DNA from: Sphingobacteriales bacterium
GTDB lineage: Bacteria > Bacteroidota > Bacteroidia > Sphingobacteriales > Sphingobacteriaceae
Direction: 5' to 3'
Length of the DNA: 64,000 bases
NCBI GenBank assembly: GCA_025353765.1
Contig: JANXOD010000024.1
Span: forward strand, 152,530-216,529
The notes beneath the pieces are model-generated. The model searched no databases. It worked only from the letters and a program-made list of their open reading frames with translations, and was not told the DNA's origin. A program made the translations under genes and the position numbers. Of the stretch, positions 8,131-16,620 are shown in pieces (the first letter of the stretch is position 1; each line of letters starts with the position of its first letter).

Positions 8131-8853
8131 ATGACAAAAAAACTGATTTTATCCATTTCCTATTTAATGCTTAATGCTTTTGTTTATGCACAACAATCTA
8201 CACCTACATTATCAGACTATAAACCTAAAAAAGGGAGTGTTGTAGGAGAAGGTATTATTAGCAATATTGCTAATGGCCCGGCTTTTAATACCTATCCAAT
8301 TACTGAATATGGTTTAAAGTTCAGGTATTTTTTAAAAGATAATTTAGCTGTACGTATTCATTTTGGAGAAGCAAATCATAATATAGTAACCTATTTATAT
8401 GATCCTAATGATGACAGCAAAAATGGAACTATTGCATTATCTAACTCTTATTTTTCTATTTTATTGGGTGTAGAAAAACACTTTACAGGTACAGATCGCT
8501 TATCTACTTACGCTTTAGTAGATTTGGGATATACTTGTCATGCAGATAATGTAGATGTAAAAGATGGTGATCCAGCAACCAGTAAATATCTGGCAAACAG
8601 CTTTTTTACGGCTAAAATAGCAGAAAGCGGACTCACATTAAAATTAGGTACCGGGGCTGATTATTATATTTCTAAAAAATTATATTTAGGCGCTGAGTTA
8701 GGCCTGAGAATGATTTTAATTACTCACTATATAGCTAAAAATTCTTCTATAGATCCGACTATTAATATTGATCAAAGAAAGGATTATGCGGAAAACAAGT
8801 TATCAACAGGTTTTGCTCCTTCTATGGGTTTCCGTATTGGATATGCGTTTTAA
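8131..8853 (+). CDS. Outer-membrane beta-barrel protein, paralogue 2
   Basis: A 240-residue paralogue of the preceding gene: signal peptide (MTKKLILSISYLMLNAFVYAQQ), then LSDYKPKKGSVVGEGIIS, YGLKFRYFLKDNLAVRIHFGEA, KLGTGADYYISKKLYLGAELGL and a terminal FRIGYAF. The transmembrane-strand blocks are nearly the same in the two proteins, while the segments between them (probably surface loops) differ in length and sequence, for example YDPNDDSKNGT and SSIDPTINIDQRKDYAENK. It converges on the methylmalonyl-CoA epimerase gene, with only 8 bp between the ends. Function unknown. Confidence 0.85.
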   Translation: MTKKLILSISYLMLNAFVYAQQSTPTLSDYKPKKGSVVGEGIISNIANGPAFNTYPITEYGLKFRYFLKDNLAVRIHFGEANHNIVTYLYDPNDDSKNGTIALSNSYFSILLGVEKHFTGTDRLSTYALVDLGYTCHADNVDVKDGDPATSKYLANSFFTAKIAESGLTLKLGTGADYYISKKLYLGAELGLRMILITHYIAKNSSIDPTINIDQRKDYAENKLSTGFAPSMGFRIGYAF

Positions 8854-8861
8854 TTTAGTTT

Positions 8862-9260
8862 TTATATATCCTGGCAAAGTTCTATTAAAATACCATGTGC
8901 ACTTTTAGGATGAACAAAGCAAACCAATTTATTATCTGCTCCTTTTTTAGGAGTTTCATTTAAAAGTATAAAACCTTCTTTTTTAAGGCGCTCCATTTCT
9001 GCTTTAATGTCTTTAACAGCAAATGCAATATGATGAATGCCTTCACCCTTCTTTTCAATAAATTTTGAAATGGCACTCTCATTAGAAGTAGCTTCAAGTA
9101 ATTCAATCTTACTTTCGCCAATTTGAAAGAATTCGGTAAGGACATGTTCACTGGTCACTTCTTCTTTCTTATAGCTCTTTACACCCAACAAACGCTCATA
9201 AACTGAGCTTGCCTCACTTAAATTTTTAACGGCAATACCAATATGTTCAATCTTATTCAT
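8862..9260 (-). CDS. mce: Methylmalonyl-CoA epimerase
   Basis: Interconverts (2R)- and (2S)-methylmalonyl-CoA between propionyl-CoA carboxylase and methylmalonyl-CoA mutase. It is a glyoxalase/VOC-fold protein of 132 residues. Metal ligands are seen in MNKIEHIGIAV (His), FFQIGESKIELLE (Glu region), GIHHIAFAV (His) and ILIELCQ (Glu). These are the standard epimerase positions. No mutase or carboxylase gene is adjacent; the mutase in this window (59.3 kb) is of the isobutyryl-CoA type, so its partner mutase must be elsewhere. Confidence 0.93.
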   Translation of the reverse strand: MNKIEHIGIAVKNLSEASSVYERLLGVKSYKKEEVTSEHVLTEFFQIGESKIELLEATSNESAISKFIEKKGEGIHHIAFAVKDIKAEMERLKKEGFILLNETPKKGADNKLVCFVHPKSAHGILIELCQDI

Positions 9261-9313
9261 AAAGCTTATTATGGCATAAAAATGACTATTTTATCTCTAT
9301 TTCTATTGCTTAG

Positions 9314-9349
9314 TTTGATAATTAAGCTAAAAAATATTCATTATCTTTG
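9314..9349 (+). promoter_or_regulatory. Promoter of the isc operon
   Basis: TTTG (9314-9317) and TATCTTTG (9342-9349) match the Bacteroidota -33/-7 pattern with a 24-bp spacer, just over 30 bp before the iscS ATG. Confidence 0.6.
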
Positions 9350-9380
9350 TATCTGAATTTAAACTCAATCTAAATAACAG

Positions 9381-10592
9381 ATGAATCTTCCGATATACTT
9401 AGATAATAATGCCACCACTCCAATGGATCCGCGTGTTTTGGATACGATGTTGCCTTATTTTAATTCGAAATTTGGTAATGCAGCAAGCCGAAATCATGCT
9501 TTTGGATGGGCAGCAGAAGAAGCGGTTGATTATGCACGTGAGCAGGTTGCTCAACTAATTGGAGCAAATGAGAAAGAAATCATCTTTACTTCCGGAGCAA
9601 CAGAGTCGGATAATCTTGCTATTAAAGGTGTGTTTGAGATGTATAAGGAAAAAGGAAATCATATTATCACTTGTGTTACAGAACATAAAGCAGTTCTTGA
9701 TGCCTGTAAACATTTAGAAAAATTAGGTGCAGAAGTAACTTATCTCCCTGTTAAAACAGATGGGTTAATTGATTTAAATCAGCTTGAAGCTGCTATTACA
9801 GAAAAAACAATATTAGTTTCTATCATGTATGGAAACAATGAGATAGGCATTGTTCAGCCGATAAAAGAAATTGCAGCAATTACACATAAGCATGGTGCTC
9901 TTTTTATGACAGATGCCACACAAGCTGTTGGTAAAATTCCGGTGGATGTTATTGCTGATGGAATTGACCTGATGGCTTTTACAGGACATAAAATGTATGG
10001 CCCAAAAGGTGTAGGAGCATTATACGTTCGTCGTAAAAATCCAAGAGTTAAAGTAACTGCACAAATGGATGGCGGTGGCCACGAACGCGGTATGCGCTCA
10101 GGAACATTAAATGTACCAGGTATTGTTGGTTTAGGAAAAGCAGCAGAATTATGTCGCTTAGAAATGGCTGAAGAAGCAAAGCGCTTATCTGCTTTACGCA
10201 ATAAATTACAAACCTCACTGCTACAAATGGAAGAAAGCTATCTGAATGGAAATCAGGAAAATCGTTTACCTCATGTAGCCAATATCTCATTTAAATATGT
10301 AGAAGGTGAGGGATTAATGATGGCTATGAAAGATCTGGCAGTTTCTTCCGGTTCTGCTTGTACTTCAGCATCCTTAGAACCATCTTATGTTTTAAAAAGC
10401 TTAGGCTTATCAGATGACCTTGCTCATTCATCTATCCGTTTTGGATTAGGCCGTTTCACAACGGAAGAAGAAGTAGATTTTGCTATCACACAAACTAAAA
10501 AAGCAGTAAATCATCTTCGCGACTTATCCCCATTATGGGAAATGTTTAAAGAAGGCATAGATTTAGATAAGATTGAATGGGCAGAGCATTAA
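9381..10592 (+). CDS. iscS: Cysteine desulfurase IscS
   Basis: A PLP enzyme that takes sulfur from cysteine and gives it to the IscU scaffold for iron-sulfur cluster assembly. It begins with the typical [20 protein letters not shown]. The PLP-binding Lys is in [11 protein letters not shown] and the persulfide-forming Cys in [17 protein letters not shown]. The length of 403 aa matches IscS rather than SufS. It is the first gene of an operon with iscU (44 bp) and iscA. No iscR, hscAB or fdx genes follow, so this is a reduced isc set. Confidence 0.97.
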   Translation: MNLPIYLDNNATTPMDPRVLDTMLPYFNSKFGNAASRNHAFGWAAEEAVDYAREQVAQLIGANEKEIIFTSGATESDNLAIKGVFEMYKEKGNHIITCVTEHKAVLDACKHLEKLGAEVTYLPVKTDGLIDLNQLEAAITEKTILVSIMYGNNEIGIVQPIKEIAAITHKHGALFMTDATQAVGKIPVDVIADGIDLMAFTGHKMYGPKGVGALYVRRKNPRVKVTAQMDGGGHERGMRSGTLNVPGIVGLGKAAELCRLEMAEEAKRLSALRNKLQTSLLQMEESYLNGNQENRLPHVANISFKYVEGEGLMMAMKDLAVSSGSACTSASLEPSYVLKSLGLSDDLAHSSIRFGLGRFTTEEEVDFAITQTKKAVNHLRDLSPLWEMFKEGIDLDKIEWAEH

Positions 10593-10636
10593 TGTGATAA
10601 ACACATTAATATATTAATAAATTAACATATTGAATT

Positions 10637-11050
10637 ATGGCATACTCAGAAAAAGTAATCGATCATTATACCAATCCCCGCAATGTGGGTACGTTGGACA
10701 AAAGCAACAACAGTGTTGGTACAGGTTTAGTTGGAGCTCCTGAATGTGGTGACGTAATGCGTCTGCAAATTCAGGTTGATGAAAACCATGTGATCACAGA
10801 TGCAAAATTTAAAACGTTTGGCTGTGGATCTGCAATTGCATCTTCTTCACTGGCAACAGAATGGTTAAAAGGCAAATCTATCGATGATGCTATGAAAATA
10901 GATAATATGGATATTGTGGAAGAACTGGCTTTACCACCGGTAAAAATTCACTGTTCTGTATTGGCAGAAGATGCTATTAAAGCGGCTATTAACGATTACC
11001 GTATTAAAAATGGGTTAGAAGCTTTAGTAGTAGAAAAATCACATCACTAA
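10637..11050 (+). CDS. iscU: Iron-sulfur cluster scaffold IscU
   Basis: The scaffold on which [2Fe-2S] clusters are built from sulfur supplied by IscS. The three cluster-binding Cys residues are visible: GAPECGDVMRLQI, TFGCGSAIASSS and KIHCSVLAEDAIKAA. The chaperone-recognition segment LPPVK precedes the third Cys, as in true IscU. The length of 137 aa is normal. It lies directly after iscS; a long inverted repeat separates it from iscA. Confidence 0.97.
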   Translation: MAYSEKVIDHYTNPRNVGTLDKSNNSVGTGLVGAPECGDVMRLQIQVDENHVITDAKFKTFGCGSAIASSSLATEWLKGKSIDDAMKIDNMDIVEELALPPVKIHCSVLAEDAIKAAINDYRIKNGLEALVVEKSHH

Positions 11051-11067
11051 ATAGTATGTGAGTATAA

Positions 11068-11128
11068 AGTACTTAGTATTTAGACCATCCATCTTATACT
11101 AAATACTTGATACTAAATACTAAGCACT
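11068..11128. repeat. Inverted repeat between iscU and iscA
   Basis: The arms AGTACTTAGTATTTAG (11068-11083) and CTAAATACTAAGCACT (11113-11128) are complementary at 15 of 16 positions across a 29-bp loop that holds further TACTAAATACT-like copies. It lies within the operon, with no T run after the 3' arm, so it may be an mRNA-processing or stability element rather than a terminator. Confidence 0.7.
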
Positions 11129-11135
11129 AATAGAA

Positions 11136-11462
11136 ATGGTTACAGTAACAGATAAAGCGAAAAACAAAGTAGAACAGCTCATGCAGGAGAACGGCTTAGA
11201 CAGTTCTCATTTTCTGCGTGTATCTGTTCAGGGAGGTGGATGTTCCGGCTTATCTTATAAATTAGATTTTGATAACGAAGAAAAACCCGGAGATCAGTTC
11301 TTCGAAGATCAGGGAGTAAGAATGGCCCTGGACATGAAATCATTTTTATACCTGGCAGGTACGGAACTCGATTTCTCTGATGGATTAAATGGCAAAGGAT
11401 TTAATTTCCACAATCCCAATGCAACCCGAACCTGTGGTTGTGGAGAAAGTTTTTCCGTATAA
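11136..11462 (+). CDS. iscA: IscA/HesB-type iron-sulfur carrier
   Basis: An A-type carrier that delivers iron-sulfur clusters to apoproteins. The three conserved Cys residues are seen in VQGGGCSGLSYKL and in the C-terminal TRTCGCGESFSV. The length is 108 aa, normal for IscA/ErpA; the two cannot be told apart with certainty here, but the operon position favours the IscA role. A rho-independent terminator lies about 45 bp downstream. Confidence 0.93.
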   Translation: MVTVTDKAKNKVEQLMQENGLDSSHFLRVSVQGGGCSGLSYKLDFDNEEKPGDQFFEDQGVRMALDMKSFLYLAGTELDFSDGLNGKGFNFHNPNATRTCGCGESFSV

Positions 11463-11506
11463 CCTATATTTAATATTTAAATTAGATTCTGAAAGTTTTT
11501 TACATT

Positions 11507-11533
11507 GGCTCATTCCTGAGCCTTTTGTTTTTT
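11507..11533 (+). terminator. Terminator of the isc operon
   Basis: GGCTCA / TGAGCC, a 6-bp stem with a 4-nt loop, followed by TTTTGTTTTTT. Confidence 0.8.
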
Positions 11534-11586
11534 ACAGGTATTCTGTATACTTGTTCATTGAAACAAAGTGTTAATTATCCCAAACA

Positions 11587-13500
11587 ATGAATTTGATAAC
11601 CGAAAAAACTACAATCCCAACCTTATTACGTAACGTAGTTAGTCATATTCATGACGAAAATAATACATTCTTAATCCATAAGGTAAAAGATACTTGGGAA
11701 GAAATTAGCTATAAACAGGTTTTGCATAATGCTGATGCCATTTCCAGTTATTTTCTTGAAATGGGAATTAGAAAAGGTGATCGTTTAGGTTTAATTATTG
11801 AAAACTGTGTCGATTATATTTATTACGACCAAGGCCTGCAGCAAATTGGCGCTGTAAACGTCTCTATATATCCTACACTTTCTGAACATGAGGTAGAATA
11901 TATCTTAAAAGATTCCGGTGTGCGTACCCTATTAGTTGGAAATCCATTTTTATTCCGCAAAATTTTAAAAATCGCCAATAACTGTCCTGATCTTCAGCGA
12001 ATCATTCCGGTTTTTGATGACTATGAGAAATATCTTACAGATCTAAATATAGATGCCGGTGTATTAAGTTTTAAAGCCCTAATTGAAGAAGGTGAACGAA
12101 GTATTAAATTTTATAGTAAAGATCTTAAACGGATACGGGAAGAGGTATTACCATCAGATCTCTCTTCTTTAATATATACATCCGGCACTACCGGAACTCC
12201 AAAAGGTGTAATGTTAACCCATTCTAATTTTGTAGAAAATGTACGGGTTTGTTTAGATCAAATACCGGTTATTGATAAAGATGATACCTTTCTTTCTTTT
12301 TTGCCCTTATCTCATGTTTTTGAACGTACTGCTACCTATCATGTTTGCATTACTAAAGGTTCCAAAATTGCCTTTGCCCAAAGCTTAGAGCTGCTTGCCA
12401 AAAATATGGCAGAAGTAAAACCAACCGTTATGAGCTGTGTTCCACGTTTATTAGAACGTATTCACGATAAAGCCATGAAAAACGGGACAGCTGGAGATGG
12501 CGCAAAAGCAAAGATCTTTTTATGGGCTATTGATACCGGCAAAAAATATCGGGAAATTAAAGAAGCCGGCCAAACTCCCGGCCTTATGATTTCCTTAAAA
12601 CAAAAACTGGCCGAAAAATTAGTATTTAGTAAGATAAAAGAGAAAACCGGCGGACGTTTAAAATTCATGCTTTCCGGCGGTGCAGCTTTGCCTAAAAACG
12701 TAGGCGAATTCTTTGGCAATTTAGGAATCAAAATATTAGAGGGATTTGGTTTAACCGAGACATCTCCTGTAATGTCGGTAACGGAGTTTCACAGACAGGT
12801 TTATGGTACCGTTGGTCGTGTAATTCCGGGTATTGAAGTAGGAATACAGGATGTAGAAACCAAGCAATTTATCAGCATCCAAACTCATGACTCCTTTAAT
12901 GAAGATTTTGAATGCGAAGAAGGCGAAGTGGTAGTACGAGGCCATTGTGTAATGAAAGGTTACTGGAACAAACCCGAAGAAACAGCGCAGGTAATTGATA
13001 GCGAAGGATGGTTTCATACCGGAGATATTGGCCGGTTTTATAAAGGGAATCTCCAAATTACAGATCGTATTAAAAATATGCTGGTAAATGCATACGGTAA
13101 AAATATTTATCCAACCCCGGTTGAAAACACTTATTTAAAAAGCCCTAAAATTGAACAGTTATTTCTTATTGGCGATAAACGGGAATATATCACAGCGATC
13201 GTAATTCCTTCTAAAGAAACACTTCAGGAAACCTTCAAATTAAAAGAAGATTTTTTTCAGCAAAAAGAGCAGTTTATTCAGAATAAAGAAATTGTAGATT
13301 GGGTTAATCTTGATATCCGGAAATTCTCTGCCGAGCTCGCTAAGTTCGAACGGATAAAAACATTCATTATCAAACGGAATCCCTTTACGATAGAAGAAGG
13401 CGAGATCACACCTACCTTAAAAGCCAAACGTAAGGTTATTGAAAAAAAATATGCTGATCAGATAGATCACATGTATTTACAGGAAGTAGAGGTTGATTAA
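11587..13500 (+). CDS. Long-chain fatty acid-CoA ligase (AMP-forming)
   Basis: Activates long-chain fatty acids to acyl-CoA with ATP at the membrane. It shows the adenylate-forming signature LIYTSGTTGTPKGVMLTHSNF (P-loop-like motif), the GFGLTETSPVM motif, WFHTGDIG and the hinge DRIKNMLVNAYGKNIYP. The length of 637 aa fits the large FadD15/ACSL-like ligases found in Bacteroidota. A monocistronic gene between two terminators. Substrate chain length is inferred from the family only. Confidence 0.93.
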   Translation: MNLITEKTTIPTLLRNVVSHIHDENNTFLIHKVKDTWEEISYKQVLHNADAISSYFLEMGIRKGDRLGLIIENCVDYIYYDQGLQQIGAVNVSIYPTLSEHEVEYILKDSGVRTLLVGNPFLFRKILKIANNCPDLQRIIPVFDDYEKYLTDLNIDAGVLSFKALIEEGERSIKFYSKDLKRIREEVLPSDLSSLIYTSGTTGTPKGVMLTHSNFVENVRVCLDQIPVIDKDDTFLSFLPLSHVFERTATYHVCITKGSKIAFAQSLELLAKNMAEVKPTVMSCVPRLLERIHDKAMKNGTAGDGAKAKIFLWAIDTGKKYREIKEAGQTPGLMISLKQKLAEKLVFSKIKEKTGGRLKFMLSGGAALPKNVGEFFGNLGIKILEGFGLTETSPVMSVTEFHRQVYGTVGRVIPGIEVGIQDVETKQFISIQTHDSFNEDFECEEGEVVVRGHCVMKGYWNKPEETAQVIDSEGWFHTGDIGRFYKGNLQITDRIKNMLVNAYGKNIYPTPVENTYLKSPKIEQLFLIGDKREYITAIVIPSKETLQETFKLKEDFFQQKEQFIQNKEIVDWVNLDIRKFSAELAKFERIKTFIIKRNPFTIEEGEITPTLKAKRKVIEKKYADQIDHMYLQEVEVD

Positions 13501-13534
13501 AAATAGTTCATCTGATAATCAGATGAACTATTTT
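13500..13534. terminator. Bidirectional terminator between fadD-like and papain-like genes
   Basis: A perfect 17-bp stem, AAAATAGTTCATCTGAT / ATCAGATGAACTATTTT, with one central base. A-rich on one side and T-rich on the other, it can end both convergent genes. Confidence 0.88.
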
Positions 13535-13539
13535 GACCT

Positions 13540-14274
13540 TTAAATAAATGGAATAATAGCTCTAAACCGCAAGCCATAAATCGGGAAAGTCGGACATTCC
13601 CAACCTTGATGAAATATGGAGTCAGGTATATCTTTATCACTATAGCCATAAGAAAAGAGAGTATTTGATAACTCGGTATTGAAATTATGACTACCTCTAA
13701 AAACTAACCAGTGTAAATTAAGAGGCGATCCTCCAACATAACCTGTTTGGCAAAGTACAATGGCAGGAAAACCATTATTCGCCATATTCCACAGTGTAGC
13801 CCAGTGTGATTGAAAAAGTACCTGATTTGCAGGATTAATAAAGCCTCCTAATAGCCATGGTTCTACATATTTATCAATAAACCGTAAACCATAAGCATTT
13901 AATATATCCATAATCCTATTCGGAGATGTTCCTAATGCACCACCAATAATATCGGGTCCATGATTTGAATGAATCTCAGTAAATAATCTATCCATATCAC
14001 CAGGGTATGGATTTTTCCCCCATGCCTCAATAATTGCAGTACATGCCGCCTGAGCACAAGGATTATTAAAATTACTATTAGGTGGTGTATAGCTCTGTAT
14101 AGAATTTGGAATGCCCTTCGTATTTCCTGCAATTAATACATCCTCTTTTTCAGCATTTGTTTGCTTCAATTCTTTATTTTTTGCATCTAAAATTTGTGAG
14201 CTATCCCAAACACTTTGATCGAAATAGTTATAGTTGATTTCCTTTTCCATACTTAAATCTATAAATAGATCCAT
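13540..14274 (-). CDS. Papain-like (C39-like) cysteine peptidase-fold protein, orphan
   Basis: A 244-residue protein without a signal peptide. After a polar, probably disordered N-terminal region (residues 1-65) comes a block resembling a papain/C39-like core: the likely nucleophile in NNPCAQAACTAIIEAWG (Cys73) and a possible catalytic His in PLNLHWLVFRG (His188), preceded by GFPAIVLCQTGY. The spacing of these motifs fits the C39-like fold, but no strong family match comes to mind. An alternative start is Met9. It is a single gene between convergent fadD and the DUF4259 gene. It could be a peptidase or a toxin-like effector; that is inference. Confidence 0.6.
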   Translation of the reverse strand: MDLFIDLSMEKEINYNYFDQSVWDSSQILDAKNKELKQTNAEKEDVLIAGNTKGIPNSIQSYTPPNSNFNNPCAQAACTAIIEAWGKNPYPGDMDRLFTEIHSNHGPDIIGGALGTSPNRIMDILNAYGLRFIDKYVEPWLLGGFINPANQVLFQSHWATLWNMANNGFPAIVLCQTGYVGGSPLNLHWLVFRGSHNFNTELSNTLFSYGYSDKDIPDSIFHQGWECPTFPIYGLRFRAIIPFI

Positions 14275-14376
14275 AGAAAACCTATAAATAAAATAGTATT
14301 TGTATAAAAAGGAGTACTATAAAAGTGAAGAGCATTTAGAATTCGTCCTATCACAGGATCCCCGTGTAGTCTCCAT

Positions 14377-15213
14377 TTATTGTTCCTTTTTTATCCACTC
14401 TTTTATGGTTTGGATGTTTGTTGGTCGTGCTTTTGTCTCTTCAGATTTAAATTGTTTGTCAGCAATTCCAATTAACCAAATATTCAAGTTAGATATACTA
14501 CCAAACATGGATGTTTTTTCTTCATAATTAGCTTCTACTGCAATATTGTCAATAAATTCTATGAGATGCGAAAATTCTTTATGCCTTACTGGAACATACC
14601 AATCTACGTTTGGTCTATTGAGCCAACTTCCAAAATTAATTACAAGAACCTCTGCATTTTCAAAGTCCTTTTTAGTTGGCTTGGCTGGTTGATTAATTCT
14701 GGTTGTAACAATAAGATTTTGTCCGTATTTCGTATCATTAATAGCTTCTAATACAACAGCCCCGCCATAATTCCCATTTTCAAGTTTAAAAGTTAAACAG
14801 TCTCCTTTTTCAAAAACAGGTTGGTGAATTCTTTTCTTTTTTCTCGGTTTTGCTTTTGGTCTTTCTGTTTGCAAGTCCGCTAAAAATTTGTCGAGAACTA
14901 TTTTGCGTTCTTCAATATCTTTTTTGCTTGCAGCAAGTTGTCGCCAAACCTGAAGGTCTGCACCTGTTTCAATTATTTCTTTTACACGATTAAACAGTTC
15001 AGGGTCAAGTTGCTTACACTCCCATGTTGCTTGTGCTAATGCAAACCAAAAGTTATTGCTATCGTCAGTGTCGCTAATTGTCTCTTGATTATTGGCAATT
15101 ACCTTTTTCGAAATTTCATTAACATCCAGTCCGTCATTGTACAGGTCAAAAAACTCAGCGTAAATGTCCGAAGAAGTGTCGTTAGATAATATTTCTGTTC
15201 CCCAGGTTCCCAT
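14377..15213 (-). CDS. DUF4259 domain protein
   Basis: A 278-residue cytoplasmic protein that begins with the DUF4259 hallmark MGTWGTEILSNDTSSDIYAEFFDLYNDG and includes the helical part FWFALAQATWECKQLDPELF. The C-terminal portion (KGDCLTFKLENGNYGGAVVLEA) looks like a small beta-barrel following a basic linker (KPRKKKR). The domain is found in many bacteria as a single gene and its role is not established; in my recollection some members sit with immunity-type genes. Its neighbours give no further help. Confidence 0.82.
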   Translation of the reverse strand: MGTWGTEILSNDTSSDIYAEFFDLYNDGLDVNEISKKVIANNQETISDTDDSNNFWFALAQATWECKQLDPELFNRVKEIIETGADLQVWRQLAASKKDIEERKIVLDKFLADLQTERPKAKPRKKKRIHQPVFEKGDCLTFKLENGNYGGAVVLEAINDTKYGQNLIVTTRINQPAKPTKKDFENAEVLVINFGSWLNRPNVDWYVPVRHKEFSHLIEFIDNIAVEANYEEKTSMFGSISNLNIWLIGIADKQFKSEETKARPTNIQTIKEWIKKEQ

Positions 15214-15400
15214 GGTTTTTTGATTGTTGTCTATCTTTTGAAGCTGCCACTAACTTGCCTATATACGCAACAGATAGGTGCATCTCCATCGAATTGCTAA
15301 TATATGATAGCATTTAAAAATTCTGAATGATTTTCGCATTTAAATTACGTCCGCTAATTTTAAAATCAGCGATACACATTATTTCTGAGTTTGGAATTTT

Positions 15401-16483
15401 TTAACATCCTTTATTTGGTATGGCATAAATCACGTTGCCTGAAACAGATAAATTGAAGCCATAATTTTCTATAGCAGGAAGTAACAGCTTTTTCCATGTT
15501 TTGCCCATGTCAGATGACCGGAATATACCATCTGAGCGACCACATATTAAATATTTGCCCACTTGTTTGATTGATGAAATATTTAATGAAGATTTAAGCC
15601 CGAATATATTCCAAATAGGCTGAAGTCCTTCACCTACGATATTCCAGGTTTTTCCACTATCCAGTGAAATGTGTATTGTGTTTGTTTGGGTTATTGTGTT
15701 GTAGACTATAGCGGCAAATCCTCCATCGATACGTTCCACAGCGATGCCAGCGCTCCCTTCACTCATCACACAATCCCAGTTTTCACCATCATCTGTCGAT
15801 CTTAATATCCCCTGTGAGCTGGCAGCCAGGAGTACACCGTTTGACTCTACCATTTTCATTACCCAGCCTCCAACATGCACATATTTCCAAGTTTTTCCAC
15901 TGTTAGTGGATTTAAAAAGGGCGTTGTTGGAGCCGATGAAAACTGTGCCTCCCGTGGTCTCAAAAACGCTGGATACTTGTCTCTCATTATAATTCTTGTA
16001 CATCCAATCTATCGTTCTGTTAATGCGTACGGCTTGCTCCTGAAAATTTGTGTACATGGGCGACCAATCACTCGTTCCGTTTATTTTTTTTAAAAATTGA
16101 CCCCTGAAATTATATGCAAATATCCCATTCTTGCCAGGAGCAATATTATTCTGTTTACCAGGGAAAATGTCTTTTGTCCAAAAAGAAGTTGTGGAATTTG
16201 GTTCACTGCGATAAACCCCATTTCCAGCACGTAAATAGAGCCCACTGTCATTTGCAAAGAAACCATCACTCCGTACACCTTCTCTCTGCAAGTTTTCAGG
16301 CAGTCCTTCGCTAATGTTCTGCCATGTTTGTCCGCCATCAGTAGATCTGAAAACGATGTTCAAAAGCCCTGATTTAGTCTCTTTTGTTGTTTTCTCCCGC
16401 GTCTTCTTTTCTTTTAGTACAAAAGAATTTAGTAGGAATAATAGCAGGAGTATAGCCGGAACAAATACAAATAATCTTTTCAT
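15401..16483 (-). CDS. BNR/sortilin-type beta-propeller protein, secreted or membrane-anchored
   Basis: A 360-residue protein with an N-terminal hydrophobic segment (KRLFVFVPAILLLLFLLNSFVL) and at least four Asp-box repeats: FRSTDGGQTWQNI, FKSTNSGKTWKYV, LRSTDDGENWDCV, ISLDSGKTWNIV and FRSSDMGKTWKKL. Such repeats fold as a beta-propeller (sialidase/YCF48/VPS10 style), but no sialidase catalytic motif is seen, so a binding role is more likely than hydrolysis. MKRLF at 16483 is preferred to the upstream Met of the ORF track. It diverges from the membrane-anchored winged-helix regulator; the two may form a functional pair. Confidence 0.8.
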   Translation of the reverse strand: MKRLFVFVPAILLLLFLLNSFVLKEKKTREKTTKETKSGLLNIVFRSTDGGQTWQNISEGLPENLQREGVRSDGFFANDSGLYLRAGNGVYRSEPNSTTSFWTKDIFPGKQNNIAPGKNGIFAYNFRGQFLKKINGTSDWSPMYTNFQEQAVRINRTIDWMYKNYNERQVSSVFETTGGTVFIGSNNALFKSTNSGKTWKYVHVGGWVMKMVESNGVLLAASSQGILRSTDDGENWDCVMSEGSAGIAVERIDGGFAAIVYNTITQTNTIHISLDSGKTWNIVGEGLQPIWNIFGLKSSLNISSIKQVGKYLICGRSDGIFRSSDMGKTWKKLLLPAIENYGFNLSVSGNVIYAIPNKGC

Positions 16484-16577
16484 TTTCTTAAATTTAAAGT
16501 AAAACATATTGATTAGTAACGTATCAACGTTGATTCAGCAAAGCTACTTTGATATTTTTCGGCTTGAGGGATTTGGA

Positions 16578-16611
16578 TTGTAAATAAAAATGTAAACTTT
16601 GTAAATAAAAA
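16578..16611 (+). repeat. Two 13-bp direct repeats upstream of the wHTH gene
   Basis: TTGTAAATAAAAA occurs at 16578-16590 and 16599-16611, 21 bp apart (about two helical turns), ending 9 bp before the ATG. This would suit an operator for tandem binding of a winged-helix protein, possibly autoregulation of the divergent pair; the function is inferred. Confidence 0.6.
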
Positions 16612-16620
16612 CTTGACACT

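Noticed and set aside
15401-16483. Sialidase annotation for the BNR protein
   Set aside because: Asp-box repeats are present but no sialidase catalytic Arg triad or FRIP motif could be seen.
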